Assembly (NCBI GenBank): GCA_963790505.1
Contig: CAWBOT010000005.1
Location: 806,001 to 870,000, forward strand
Origin: Acidisarcina sp963790505
GTDB lineage: Bacteria; Acidobacteriota; Terriglobia; Terriglobales; Acidobacteriaceae
Direction: 5' to 3'
Length of the DNA: 64,000 nt
Of the stretch, positions 7,432 through 14,439 are shown one piece after another. The position numbers and the translations under genes are program-made. A model generated the notes under the pieces. The model had not been told where the DNA came from. It saw nothing but the letters and a program-made list of their open reading frames with translations, and made no database searches. How positions within the stretch are numbered: the stretch's first letter is position 1; each line of letters begins with the position of its first letter.

Positions 7432-7491
7432 CTAAGAGGCGTCGGCGGTGGTGACTTCGAGCAGTTCTGCTTCGCGTTTCTGGCTTAGCGA
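7432..7491 (-). pseudogene. Orphan last 19 codons of an APC permease gene
   Basis: Read on the minus strand, 7491 to 7432 gives SLSQKREAELLEVTTADAS and a stop. The intact permease at 9220-10656 ends SLGHTRDAELLEVTTADAS and a stop. Most base differences are synonymous (for example GAG/GAA, GTT/GTC, TTG/CTG). The fragment begins one codon after the TAA of the AEC transporter gene and is in the same frame. It looks like what remains of a permease gene whose body was replaced. Confidence 0.8.
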
Positions 7492-7494
7492 GTT

Positions 7495-8439
7495 TTATGA
7501 GACTAGTTCAAACCTGGATAGGCCATAGAGCCAGGCCACGAGCGAGATGACAGAAGCGAGAGTGGTCATCGAGACAGTGGACGCGACCATCATTTCCTCG
7601 CAGTGGTACTCTCCCGCAAGGATATAAGCTGTCTTGGCCGTAGGAACCGCGCCGCAGATCACGGCCGCAATGGTGTAGAGGGGATCGAGCTTCAAGGCCA
7701 CGCACAATCCGTAGACGATCAGAGGCATGATTATGAGCTTGACGGTAGACAGCAGCAAGGCTCGTCCGAGATTTGCGCGCAGCCCATCGATCGACAGTCC
7801 CAGCCCAATGGCGAAGAGAGCACAAGGCGTGAGCGCATCGGCCATGATGTTCAGATAGGCAGTGACAGGGCCGGGAACGCGGAGACCGGAGAGCGACCAG
7901 AGCATGCCGATCAGGGTGGAGATGACCAGCGGGTTGAGCACGACACGCTTGATCGTGGCCATCGGTGTAGGGCGTGAGCTGTGCGCATCCCGCTGACCGA
8001 GCTCGAGCAGAACTACTGCCAGGGGAAACATCACAATGGCCACGAAGACCGTGGCGATCGCTGCGGGCAGCACGGCGCGCTGGCCATAGATCGCCTGCAG
8101 AACGGGTAAAGCGACGAAGCCGGTATTGGTCATCGATGCCGCCATGCCGTGCATCGTTCGGCTGGCGAGACCTTGGGACGCACGAAGACTCATGGCGCCG
8201 AAGACGAGGAAGAAGCAGAGAAGCGAGCCACCTCCAAAGGCAAGAAGAAAGCGCCAATTGATAAGCGAGCGGCCGGGTTCCTGCGCGATGGTGACGATCA
8301 GCAATGCTGGCATTGCGATGTTATAGGCGAAGTGGATGAGGGCGTCGGAGAGCGTTCGCGAGAGATAGCCGGTATAGCCGACGATCCAGCCACTGAGAAT
8401 TACTGCAAAGACGGGCAGGATAAGGTCAACGATCTGCAT
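7495..8439 (-). CDS. AEC family transporter (auxin efflux carrier/malate permease type)
   Basis: 314 residues with ten predicted membrane helices in two halves joined by a short polar loop (about 150-165, QRDAHSSRPT). The first half has 'LPVFAVILSGWIVGY' and 'NIAMPALLI'; the second has 'NPLVISTLIGMLW', a 'GLGLSIDGLR' stretch and 'CGAVPTAKTAYILAGEY'. AEC members export or exchange organic acids, amino acids or other small molecules, so the substrate here is unknown. The gene lies in the segment bounded by the 125-bp direct repeats and is absent from the core cluster logic, so it may be a recent arrival. TAA at 7495-7497 is followed in frame by permease tail codons. Confidence 0.88.
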   Translation of the reverse strand: MQIVDLILPVFAVILSGWIVGYTGYLSRTLSDALIHFAYNIAMPALLIVTIAQEPGRSLINWRFLLAFGGGSLLCFFLVFGAMSLRASQGLASRTMHGMAASMTNTGFVALPVLQAIYGQRAVLPAAIATVFVAIVMFPLAVVLLELGQRDAHSSRPTPMATIKRVVLNPLVISTLIGMLWSLSGLRVPGPVTAYLNIMADALTPCALFAIGLGLSIDGLRANLGRALLLSTVKLIIMPLIVYGLCVALKLDPLYTIAAVICGAVPTAKTAYILAGEYHCEEMMVASTVSMTTLASVISLVAWLYGLSRFELVS

Positions 8440-8454
8440 AAATGTGGACCTGAG

Positions 8455-9051
8455 TTATGGCTTATTGATTTCGTTGGTTGGGTAGGTCTTCGCGGCGACT
8501 TGGATATTGAAGGAGACGGTATTTGTTGTGAGGGACCTTAAGTTATCCTGCCCGCCGGGGCCAGCGCGATAGCCATCGGGTATTTCTAAGAAAACTGAAT
8601 ATTGCCCGGGTGCGTTGAGATTGTAGAAGGCCGACAAGACAAATTTATTTTCGATCGAGTCACCGGGAGATCCCTTGGGCCATAGCTTAGTAGGGCCAAC
8701 GTTGAGAGTGGTCGTCAGGCAAGGCAGGCCGGGTTCGCATAAGAATCGGCGATACCAGAGCGTCTTTGGTGGCTCGCCGTTTATGCCTTGAACATGGACG
8801 CGATAGTCCGTCGCTTGCCAGTAAATGGGGTGGTCGGTGGTGTTCCAAACTGTCAGGACTACTGTTGGAGACTGGCCCGGCGGGACTTGCTCCTTCTCCA
8901 TGGCTATGCGCACTTCGATGGAGGCACCAGGCGTAGTGATTGGAGGCGGTTGAGCGACGAGTGAAATGCTTCCTGCGGCGATCACCAAGAAAGCGACCAA
9001 CCCCAGCAAACATTTTCGAAAGAAGAGCGATTTGGGGATGGTGGTGGGCAT
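8455..9051 (-). CDS. Secreted protein of unknown function, Ig-like
   Basis: 198 residues. The N-terminus has positive residues, then a long hydrophobic core (about 14-32) and a probable cut after LVA-Q. The mature part has 'SIEVRIAMEKEQVPPGQSP' and 'VVLTVWNTTDHPIYW' strands and a later 'GQYSVFLEIP' strand, an immunoglobulin-like exported beta-sandwich pattern. A CEPGLPC pair may form a disulphide. It lies 15 bases before the AEC transporter in the same orientation and could be cotranscribed with it. I recognise no named family. The pair sits between the two long direct repeats. Confidence 0.6.
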   Translation of the reverse strand: MPTTIPKSLFFRKCLLGLVAFLVIAAGSISLVAQPPPITTPGASIEVRIAMEKEQVPPGQSPTVVLTVWNTTDHPIYWQATDYRVHVQGINGEPPKTLWYRRFLCEPGLPCLTTTLNVGPTKLWPKGSPGDSIENKFVLSAFYNLNAPGQYSVFLEIPDGYRAGPGGQDNLRSLTTNTVSFNIQVAAKTYPTNEINKP

Positions 9052-9073
9052 GGGTGCTAACTCCTAGGGACTG

Positions 9074-9198
9074 TTGATTGGGGCACCCGGCCATCGGGGG
9101 CAGTGGGACCGTGGGAGAAACTTGTCGCAGCCATTGCAGCTGACAGATCGCCGGGATCCTTCCTCCCCCTCTCTTCGTTCGGGGTCGTCAGGATGACA
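9074..9198. repeat. Long direct repeat, right copy
   Basis: Near-identical to 7187-7309 and in the same orientation. It ends with 'GTCGTCAGGATGACA' and is followed 14 bases later by the true 3' end of the permease gene. In the left copy a permease 3' fragment also follows, but after 122 bases. Recombination between the two copies would remove the AEC transporter, the permease fragment and the secreted protein gene together. Confidence 0.88.
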
Positions 9199-9219
9199 GG
9201 TTATTCTGCGCAGCGCCTT

Positions 9220-10656
9220 TCATGAGGCGTCGGCGGTGGTAACTTCGAGCAACTCTGCATCGCGGGTGTGGCCGAGGGAGCGGCGGTAGAAGAAGTAGGC
9301 GGAGCCGAAGACGATGGCGCATCCGAGGATGAGTTTGAGTTCGTAGATCCAGATGGAGTTGACCTGGCGGGAGGGGATGAAGGCGACGCAGATGCCGAGG
9401 CCAGTGGCGGTTAGTCCGGCGATGCAGTTGGCGATGAGGTAGGGCTTGCTGGCTTTAAGTTCGGTCTCGGGGTTGAGGGTGTGTTTGAGCAGTGCGAAGA
9501 ACATGTAACAGGAGGGGACGAGCTGCATGATGACGGCGAGATCGAGGAGGGTGAGGTAACCTTCTTCGACCCGCGCGCCGACGAAGCTGAAGCCGATGAG
9601 CAGGGAAGAGAGCGCGGCGAAGAGGATGAGGCTGATGTAGGGGGTTCCGTACTTGGGGTGGATGCGGCCGACGACCGCGGGCAGGTAGCGGTCGATGCCG
9701 GCGACGAAGGGGATGCGCGCGGTTCCGCTGAACCAGGCGGAGGCGGTGCCGAGGATGGAGATGCATTCGAGCACGGCGATCGGGATGACGACGGCGATGA
9801 GCCCGCTGCGCGAGGCCATGAGGTTGATGCCTTGGAGGATTCCGGAGAGGATGCCGATTTCTTCGTGGGGCATGGCGACGAGCATGGCGATGGTGGTGCC
9901 GAGATAGATGGCGCCGGCGGCGAGGCCTCCCCAGAAGATGGCGAAGGGCAGGTTGCGCTGGGGGTCCTGGATCTCGTCGCCCATGATCGAGGCGAGGTCG
10001 AGGCCGATGAGCGAGTAGCAGATGGTGCCGAAGGCTCCGATGAGCCGCCAGTCGGTGACGGGCTGACGCAGTTGCGCGAGATGAAAGGCGCTGCCGTGAT
10101 GGGTGGCGGTGACGTAGGCGAGATAGCAGATCATTGCGCCGCCGGCGATGGTGCCGGCTCCGCCGAGGTTGTTGATCCACTTGCCGAGAGACAGGCCGCG
10201 GATATTCAGCAGCATTAAGAAGAGGATGATGCCGATGGAGACGCTGCCGGTGAATGCGTGGCTGTGTTCGAGCTTTTGGATGTTGGGGCCGCCGACGTAG
10301 AGGCCGACTCCGATGCAGGAGAGGATGACGGTGGGCAGATAGAAGACGTTGGAGAGCCAGTAACACCAGCCGGCGAGGAAGCCGTGTTTTTCGCCGAAGC
10401 TGCGCTTGGCCCAGAGATAGATGCCGCCTTCGCCGGGCCATTTCTGGGAGAGTTCGGTGACGGCTGCGCCCTGCGGCCAGAAGAAGCAGCTGAGGGCGAT
10501 GATCCAGAGCCAGATGGTGATCGGGCCGGAAGCAGAGATCGGCGGCACCATGTTGAGGTTGGCTACGGCGACGACGAAGAGCAGGACTAAGTCTTTGCGG
10601 CCGAGGACGCGCTTGAGACCGGACTTGTGTCCGCCGATGGGGAGCGTTTTTGCCAA
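9220..10656 (-). CDS. APC superfamily amino acid/amine permease
   Basis: About 478 residues from the chosen TTG at 10656; the open frame extends to a GTG at 10767. I prefer 10656 because GGAGG lies just before it, while the upstream part is Pro/Thr-rich and runs into an intergenic repeat. Twelve helices are visible, starting 'KDLVLLFVVAVANLNMVPP', with the APC sequence 'ELSQKWPGEGGIYLWAKRSFG' and 'YSLIGLDLASIMGDEI'. It resembles glutamate/GABA and polyamine-type permeases. With aldehyde dehydrogenase, aminotransferase and amine oxidases around it, uptake of an amine or amino acid is likely; the exact substrate is not readable. Confidence 0.88.
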   Translation of the reverse strand: MAKTLPIGGHKSGLKRVLGRKDLVLLFVVAVANLNMVPPISASGPITIWLWIIALSCFFWPQGAAVTELSQKWPGEGGIYLWAKRSFGEKHGFLAGWCYWLSNVFYLPTVILSCIGVGLYVGGPNIQKLEHSHAFTGSVSIGIILFLMLLNIRGLSLGKWINNLGGAGTIAGGAMICYLAYVTATHHGSAFHLAQLRQPVTDWRLIGAFGTICYSLIGLDLASIMGDEIQDPQRNLPFAIFWGGLAAGAIYLGTTIAMLVAMPHEEIGILSGILQGINLMASRSGLIAVVIPIAVLECISILGTASAWFSGTARIPFVAGIDRYLPAVVGRIHPKYGTPYISLILFAALSSLLIGFSFVGARVEEGYLTLLDLAVIMQLVPSCYMFFALLKHTLNPETELKASKPYLIANCIAGLTATGLGICVAFIPSRQVNSIWIYELKLILGCAIVFGSAYFFYRRSLGHTRDAELLEVTTADAS

Positions 10657-10767
10657 GTGCCTCCGGGTTGCGCGGGGGTTGGTATTGGAGCTGTCTCTAT
10701 AGACGAATAGTATCGTGGGTCTGGTTGGGGTGAGGGTTAATTGTTGGGGGGTGGGTGGTGATCCCAC

Positions 10768-10958
10768 TCAAGCCAACGGAAGGCTTGAATGGGCACCCAG
10801 TGATGTGTCCCTCCGCGGCTAAAGCCGCATTCTTAGTCATGGCTTGATGGCACGGCTGAAGCCGTGCCCCTTCAAGAATTCTTTCTCGATTCGAGCGAAC
10901 TGCAGATCCTTCGGCTGCGCCTCAGGATGACAACTTTAATTTCGCTCAGCTGTTCTGT
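10768..10958. repeat. Intergenic hairpin repeats between permease and aminotransferase
   Basis: Contains the stem CAAGCC/GGCTTG (10769-10787), 'CGCGGCTAAAGCCGC', 'GCACGGCTGAAGCCGTGC' (a long stem) and 'GATCCTTCGGCTGCGCCTCAGGATGACA'. All belong to the dispersed repeat types seen elsewhere in the window. No gene is supported between the aminotransferase stop and the permease start, and no T-tract follows the stems. Confidence 0.65.
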
Positions 10959-12329
10959 TTAGCTGACGGTTTGGAGTTTGGTTTCGGCTTGCATCTGTTC
11001 GATTTTGGGGGCCATTTTTTCGAAGGCGGTGAGGTGTTTGTCGACGTCGGCGAAGGAGTGGGCCATGGAGATGGTCCATTGCTCGTCCCACCAGAAGGGC
11101 TGGGCCATGACGCCCTGGTTGATCATGCCGAACCAGTAGAGCTTCCAGAGATCGATGTCGACCTTGAGCCATTCGCGGTAGTTGCGAATTTTCTTGGGAT
11201 AGAAGAGCAGTGCGCCGTTTGCGCCGGCGCTCTCGACGTAGGCCTCGATCGAGGTCGTCTTGAGAATCTGGTTGTACCCGTCGACGAGGGCGTCGCTGAT
11301 CTTGCCTACGTGGGCGTAGCCCTCGGGGGTGAGGACTTCGCGGAAGGTGGCGAGTCCGGCGGCCATGACGAGCGGATTGGTGGCGTAGGTTCCGGCGTGG
11401 AAGACTTTGTGTTGCGCGATCATATCCATAACCGCTTTGCTGGCGGCGAAGGCGGCGAGGGGGAAGCCTCCGCCGATGGATTTGGCGAGGGTGACGAGGT
11501 CGGCCTTGATGCCGAAGTATTCGCAGGCTCCGCCGCGGCCGAGCTTGGCTCCGGTTTTGACTTCGTCGAAGATGAGCAGCGCGCCTTCGCGGGTGCAGAT
11601 TTCGCGGAGGCCCTCGAGATAGCCTTCTTCCGGCATGCAGACGCCGATGTTCATCATGATTGGCTCGACGATGATGCAGGCGATCTGGCGGGGATTTTCG
11701 GCGAAGAGGCGCTCGACGGCAGGCAGATCGTTGAACTGGGCGACCAGGGTGTTTTTGACGGTGTCCATGGGAACGCCGGCGGCGGCGGGTACCTGCGTGG
11801 GCTGCTCTGCGGAGCCGGCGAGGTCGAGCTTGGGCTTCATGCTGACGAGGACGGAGTCATGCACACCGTGATAGGCGCCTTCCATCTTGATGATCTTGTC
11901 GCGGCCGGTAAATCCGCGAGCGAGGCGGATGGCGTGCATGGTGACCTCCGTCCCGCTTGAGCCGAAGCGCACCTGGTCCATGGGGAAGCGCTGGCAGATT
12001 TCGTCGGCGAGGTCGAACTCGAGGGTGTGAGGCATGCCGTACATGGTGCCGGTCTCGAGGCGCTGTTGGACGGCGGCGACGACTGCGGGATGGCAGTGGC
12101 CGGCCATCAACGCGCCGAAGCAGAGGTTGAAGTCGATGTATTCGTTGCCGTCGAGGTCGTGGATGTGGGTGCCCTTGGCGTCCTTGATGTAGAGCGGCCA
12201 GGGTTCGTAGCTGCGGAAGTTCGAGGCGACGCCGAGGGGCATGCGCGGCTGGGCTTTTTTCAGCGCTTCGCGCGATGAGGGTGTGCGGGATTCATAGGTA
12301 GCAAGTTCTTTTTCTAAGAGGGTGTGCAT
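10959..12329 (-). CDS. Class III PLP-dependent aminotransferase (glutamate-1-semialdehyde aminomutase-like)
   Basis: 456 residues from ATG 12329, preceded by an AAGGAAGAAG ribosome site; an in-frame start 14 codons upstream has none. Class III features are clear: 'GGNEYIDFNLCFGALMAGH'-like N-terminal block, 'VRFGSSGTEVTMHAIRLAR', 'GAYHGVHD', the 'IFDEVKTG' Asp and the PLP lysine in 'LVTLAKSIGGGFPLAA'. It is closest in pattern to glutamate-1-semialdehyde aminomutases, yet it is longer and not near haem genes. Placed in an amine cluster, a role in transamination of an amine or omega-amino acid is more likely. The substrate is inferred. Confidence 0.85.
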   Translation of the reverse strand: MHTLLEKELATYESRTPSSREALKKAQPRMPLGVASNFRSYEPWPLYIKDAKGTHIHDLDGNEYIDFNLCFGALMAGHCHPAVVAAVQQRLETGTMYGMPHTLEFDLADEICQRFPMDQVRFGSSGTEVTMHAIRLARGFTGRDKIIKMEGAYHGVHDSVLVSMKPKLDLAGSAEQPTQVPAAAGVPMDTVKNTLVAQFNDLPAVERLFAENPRQIACIIVEPIMMNIGVCMPEEGYLEGLREICTREGALLIFDEVKTGAKLGRGGACEYFGIKADLVTLAKSIGGGFPLAAFAASKAVMDMIAQHKVFHAGTYATNPLVMAAGLATFREVLTPEGYAHVGKISDALVDGYNQILKTTSIEAYVESAGANGALLFYPKKIRNYREWLKVDIDLWKLYWFGMINQGVMAQPFWWDEQWTISMAHSFADVDKHLTAFEKMAPKIEQMQAETKLQTVS

Positions 12330-12954
12330 AGGCTTCTTCCTTTTGGTCTGGTTGCGATTGCAGGGATGCATCCGGTGTGTTGCGGCCGGGGCGTTGCAAA
12401 TGCGGAACTAGAGGGAGAAGCACAAGCGGCATTCGCTGCGGGCATAGCGTGTGAACCAGCGCTGGCGGCAAAAGATGCCGGCTACGCCCTGGGCGACGGG
12501 TTCGCTGCGCCAACTGCGCGAGGTGATGACGAAGGAGCGGCAGAGCGAGTCGTTCCCGGAGTGGGGAAGATGGTAATCGAGGCTACAACAACCGTCGCTT
12601 GCTGGGCTTTTCACGGTTGCATCCTCCACAAAACTGCGGCGAACGCCAAGATTTGAAAAAATTGCTTGTTGCTGACGAGAAAGCCGGAGGTTGCGACTGA
12701 AATAAGACCGCAATGTGAGGTGCAGCATCCGGTTAATTCCACTAAAGTAGCGGTTTTATGCAGTAAAGTCAATGGTTTTGCGGGGTTGTACCGCGCGGAT
12801 TCCGCAGCAGAGAAGGGCGCATCAGTGCTTTCTTCCGGTGACAACCTCTTTCGTGGCTTCGCGGCTTTCTATATGCTGGCACCAAGCTCACTGAATCGGA
12901 TTCGCATTTGAATCTTCCTCGGAAGGTTGCGCATTGAAGTTAGTCTCCCCGGAA
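12330..12954. other. Divergent intergenic region between aminotransferase and monoamine oxidase
   Basis: About 600 bases without a convincing gene. Short open frames exist on both strands (for example 12324-12656 plus and 12408-12728 minus) but show no family pattern. The region must hold divergent promoters for the two arms of the amine cluster. AT-richer stretches lie at 12650-12665 and 12735-12775 ('TTTATGCAGTAAAGTCAATG'). No clear operator palindrome was seen. Confidence 0.5.
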
Positions 12955-14319
12955 ATGAATCGCCGTGAGTTTCTTCGTTTAGGGTCGGCCGCTGCAGCGA
13001 GCCTGCCATTCTCTCGTTATGCGCTTGCGAAGCCGACGCATTCCTGCGTTGTGGTGGGGGCTGGACTCGCGGGGCTGACGGCGGCCTACCGGCTGAACAA
13101 AGCAGGATGGAAGGTCACGGTCGTTGAAGCTCGCGACCGGCCGGGTGGACGCGTTTGGTCGTATCGATTCCCGGAGGCTCCGGAGCTGGTTTGCGAGATG
13201 GGCGGGGAGTGGATCGGCAAGGACCAGCGTCACATTCTCGGTCTGTGCAAGGAACTGAACGTTCAGCTCGAGCCTCATGCCTTTCGGCTGTGGCTGCTGA
13301 TTGCCGGGCAGGTGAAGAAGCCGGGGGAGTGGCAGTTCTCTGAGGCGTCGCGGGTGGCGTTCAAGAAGTTTGCCGAGGCTTACAAACATTACGGCCTCGA
13401 AGACTACAAGCGGCTTGACGGCTACGACTGGTATGCGTGGCTGCGGAAGATCGGGTTTACCGCGGAAGACTTGCGTATTCGCGAGATCATCGACAGCACT
13501 GACATTGGCGAGTCGATGCGGGCGGCGTCAGCCTTGACCGAAGGCAGCTACTACGCGGGCGCGGATTATATGAATCCCGATGATACGGATGAGATGGACT
13601 TTCATGTTCTCGGTGGGAATACGAAACTGGTCGAGGCAATTGCTGCGAAGCTGCCTGCGGGGGCGGTGCATCTGAATTCGCCGGTGGTGAGCGTCGTTCA
13701 ACGGTCGGGGATGGTAACGGTCTCTACCGCAAAGGAAGTATTCACGGCCGATGCGTGTGTCTTTGCCGCGCCTTCGTCGGTGATTCCGTCGATTCAATTC
13801 GATCCGCCGCTTGTCGCAGCGAAGGCGCGCGCCGCCGAGGAGCTTGAGTATTGCCGCATCATCAAGACGCAGGTGCTGTGCAGCGAACGATTCTGGCCGG
13901 CGGAGAATTTTGCCCTCATGAGCGATGAAACGTCGCATGAATATTTCCATACCACGCAAGGGCAGCCGGGGACGAAGGGCATTCTGTGTTCGTATGCGGT
14001 CGGGGACAAAGCCGACGTGCTCGCCTCGCAGACCGAGGCGCGACGGCAGCAGATTGTCACCGAAGATCTGCTGTATGTCTCGCCGCTGGCAGAGAAAGCG
14101 GTGATGGCGACCCATGCGAAGGCCTGGCAGTTTGACCCGTGGGTTCATGGCGCGTATGCAATCTACCATCCGGGACAGTGGTTCACGCTCCGGCCTCTGC
14201 TGCATCAGCCGCACGGGAAGGTGCTCTTCGCCGGCGAGCATCTCTCCGAAGATTCGCAGGGGTTCATGGATGGCGCGATTGATACGGGCAATGTTGCCGC
14301 GAAGGCCCTCCTGAGTTGA
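12934..14319 (+). CDS. Tat-exported flavin monoamine oxidase
   Basis: 461 residues from TTG 12934 with GGAAGG 7 bases upstream; an ATG at 12955 giving MNRREFLRLG is an alternative. A twin-arginine signal (RREFLRLGSAAAASLPF) marks export of a folded cofactor enzyme. The FAD-binding 'VVVGAGLAGLTAAYRL' and 'VVEARDRPGGRVW' motifs follow, and the C-terminal FAD motif 'VLFAGEHLSEDSQGFMDGAI' is intact. Enzymes of this family oxidise primary or secondary amines to aldehydes, ammonia and H2O2. It diverges from the aminotransferase arm and precedes a second FAD oxidase. The substrate is unknown. Confidence 0.88.
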   Translation: MKLVSPEMNRREFLRLGSAAAASLPFSRYALAKPTHSCVVVGAGLAGLTAAYRLNKAGWKVTVVEARDRPGGRVWSYRFPEAPELVCEMGGEWIGKDQRHILGLCKELNVQLEPHAFRLWLLIAGQVKKPGEWQFSEASRVAFKKFAEAYKHYGLEDYKRLDGYDWYAWLRKIGFTAEDLRIREIIDSTDIGESMRAASALTEGSYYAGADYMNPDDTDEMDFHVLGGNTKLVEAIAAKLPAGAVHLNSPVVSVVQRSGMVTVSTAKEVFTADACVFAAPSSVIPSIQFDPPLVAAKARAAEELEYCRIIKTQVLCSERFWPAENFALMSDETSHEYFHTTQGQPGTKGILCSYAVGDKADVLASQTEARRQQIVTEDLLYVSPLAEKAVMATHAKAWQFDPWVHGAYAIYHPGQWFTLRPLLHQPHGKVLFAGEHLSEDSQGFMDGAIDTGNVAAKALLS

Positions 14320-14365
14320 GACCAGGCTCAGCAATGATGCCGTCGCCGTCACACTTGACGCATCG

Positions 14366-14411
14366 AGATCCTTCGCTGCGGTCGCCACGGCGACCTGCGC
14401 TCAGGATGACA
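14366..14411. repeat. GATCCTTCG...CAGGATGACA repeat with internal hairpin
   Basis: 'GATCCTTCGCTGCGG' and 'CTCAGGATGACA' bracket a perfect 7-bp stem GGTCGCC/GGCGACC (14380-14395). The same outer pieces occur at 10902-10932, 7264-7306 and 9154-9198. It lies in the 120-bp spacer between the two FAD oxidase genes. It is a dispersed repeat; any role in mRNA processing is speculative. Confidence 0.55.
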
Positions 14412-14439
14412 ATCTTTGGGATGGAAGAGTAGCTGACCG

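Noticed and set aside
10971..11960. 329-codon plus-strand frame opposite the aminotransferase
   Set aside because: Antisense shadow of a clear class III aminotransferase.
12324..12728. Two overlapping short frames in the aminotransferase/oxidase gap
   Set aside because: No ribosome site, no family signal, Cys/Ala/Arg-rich compositions typical of chance frames.
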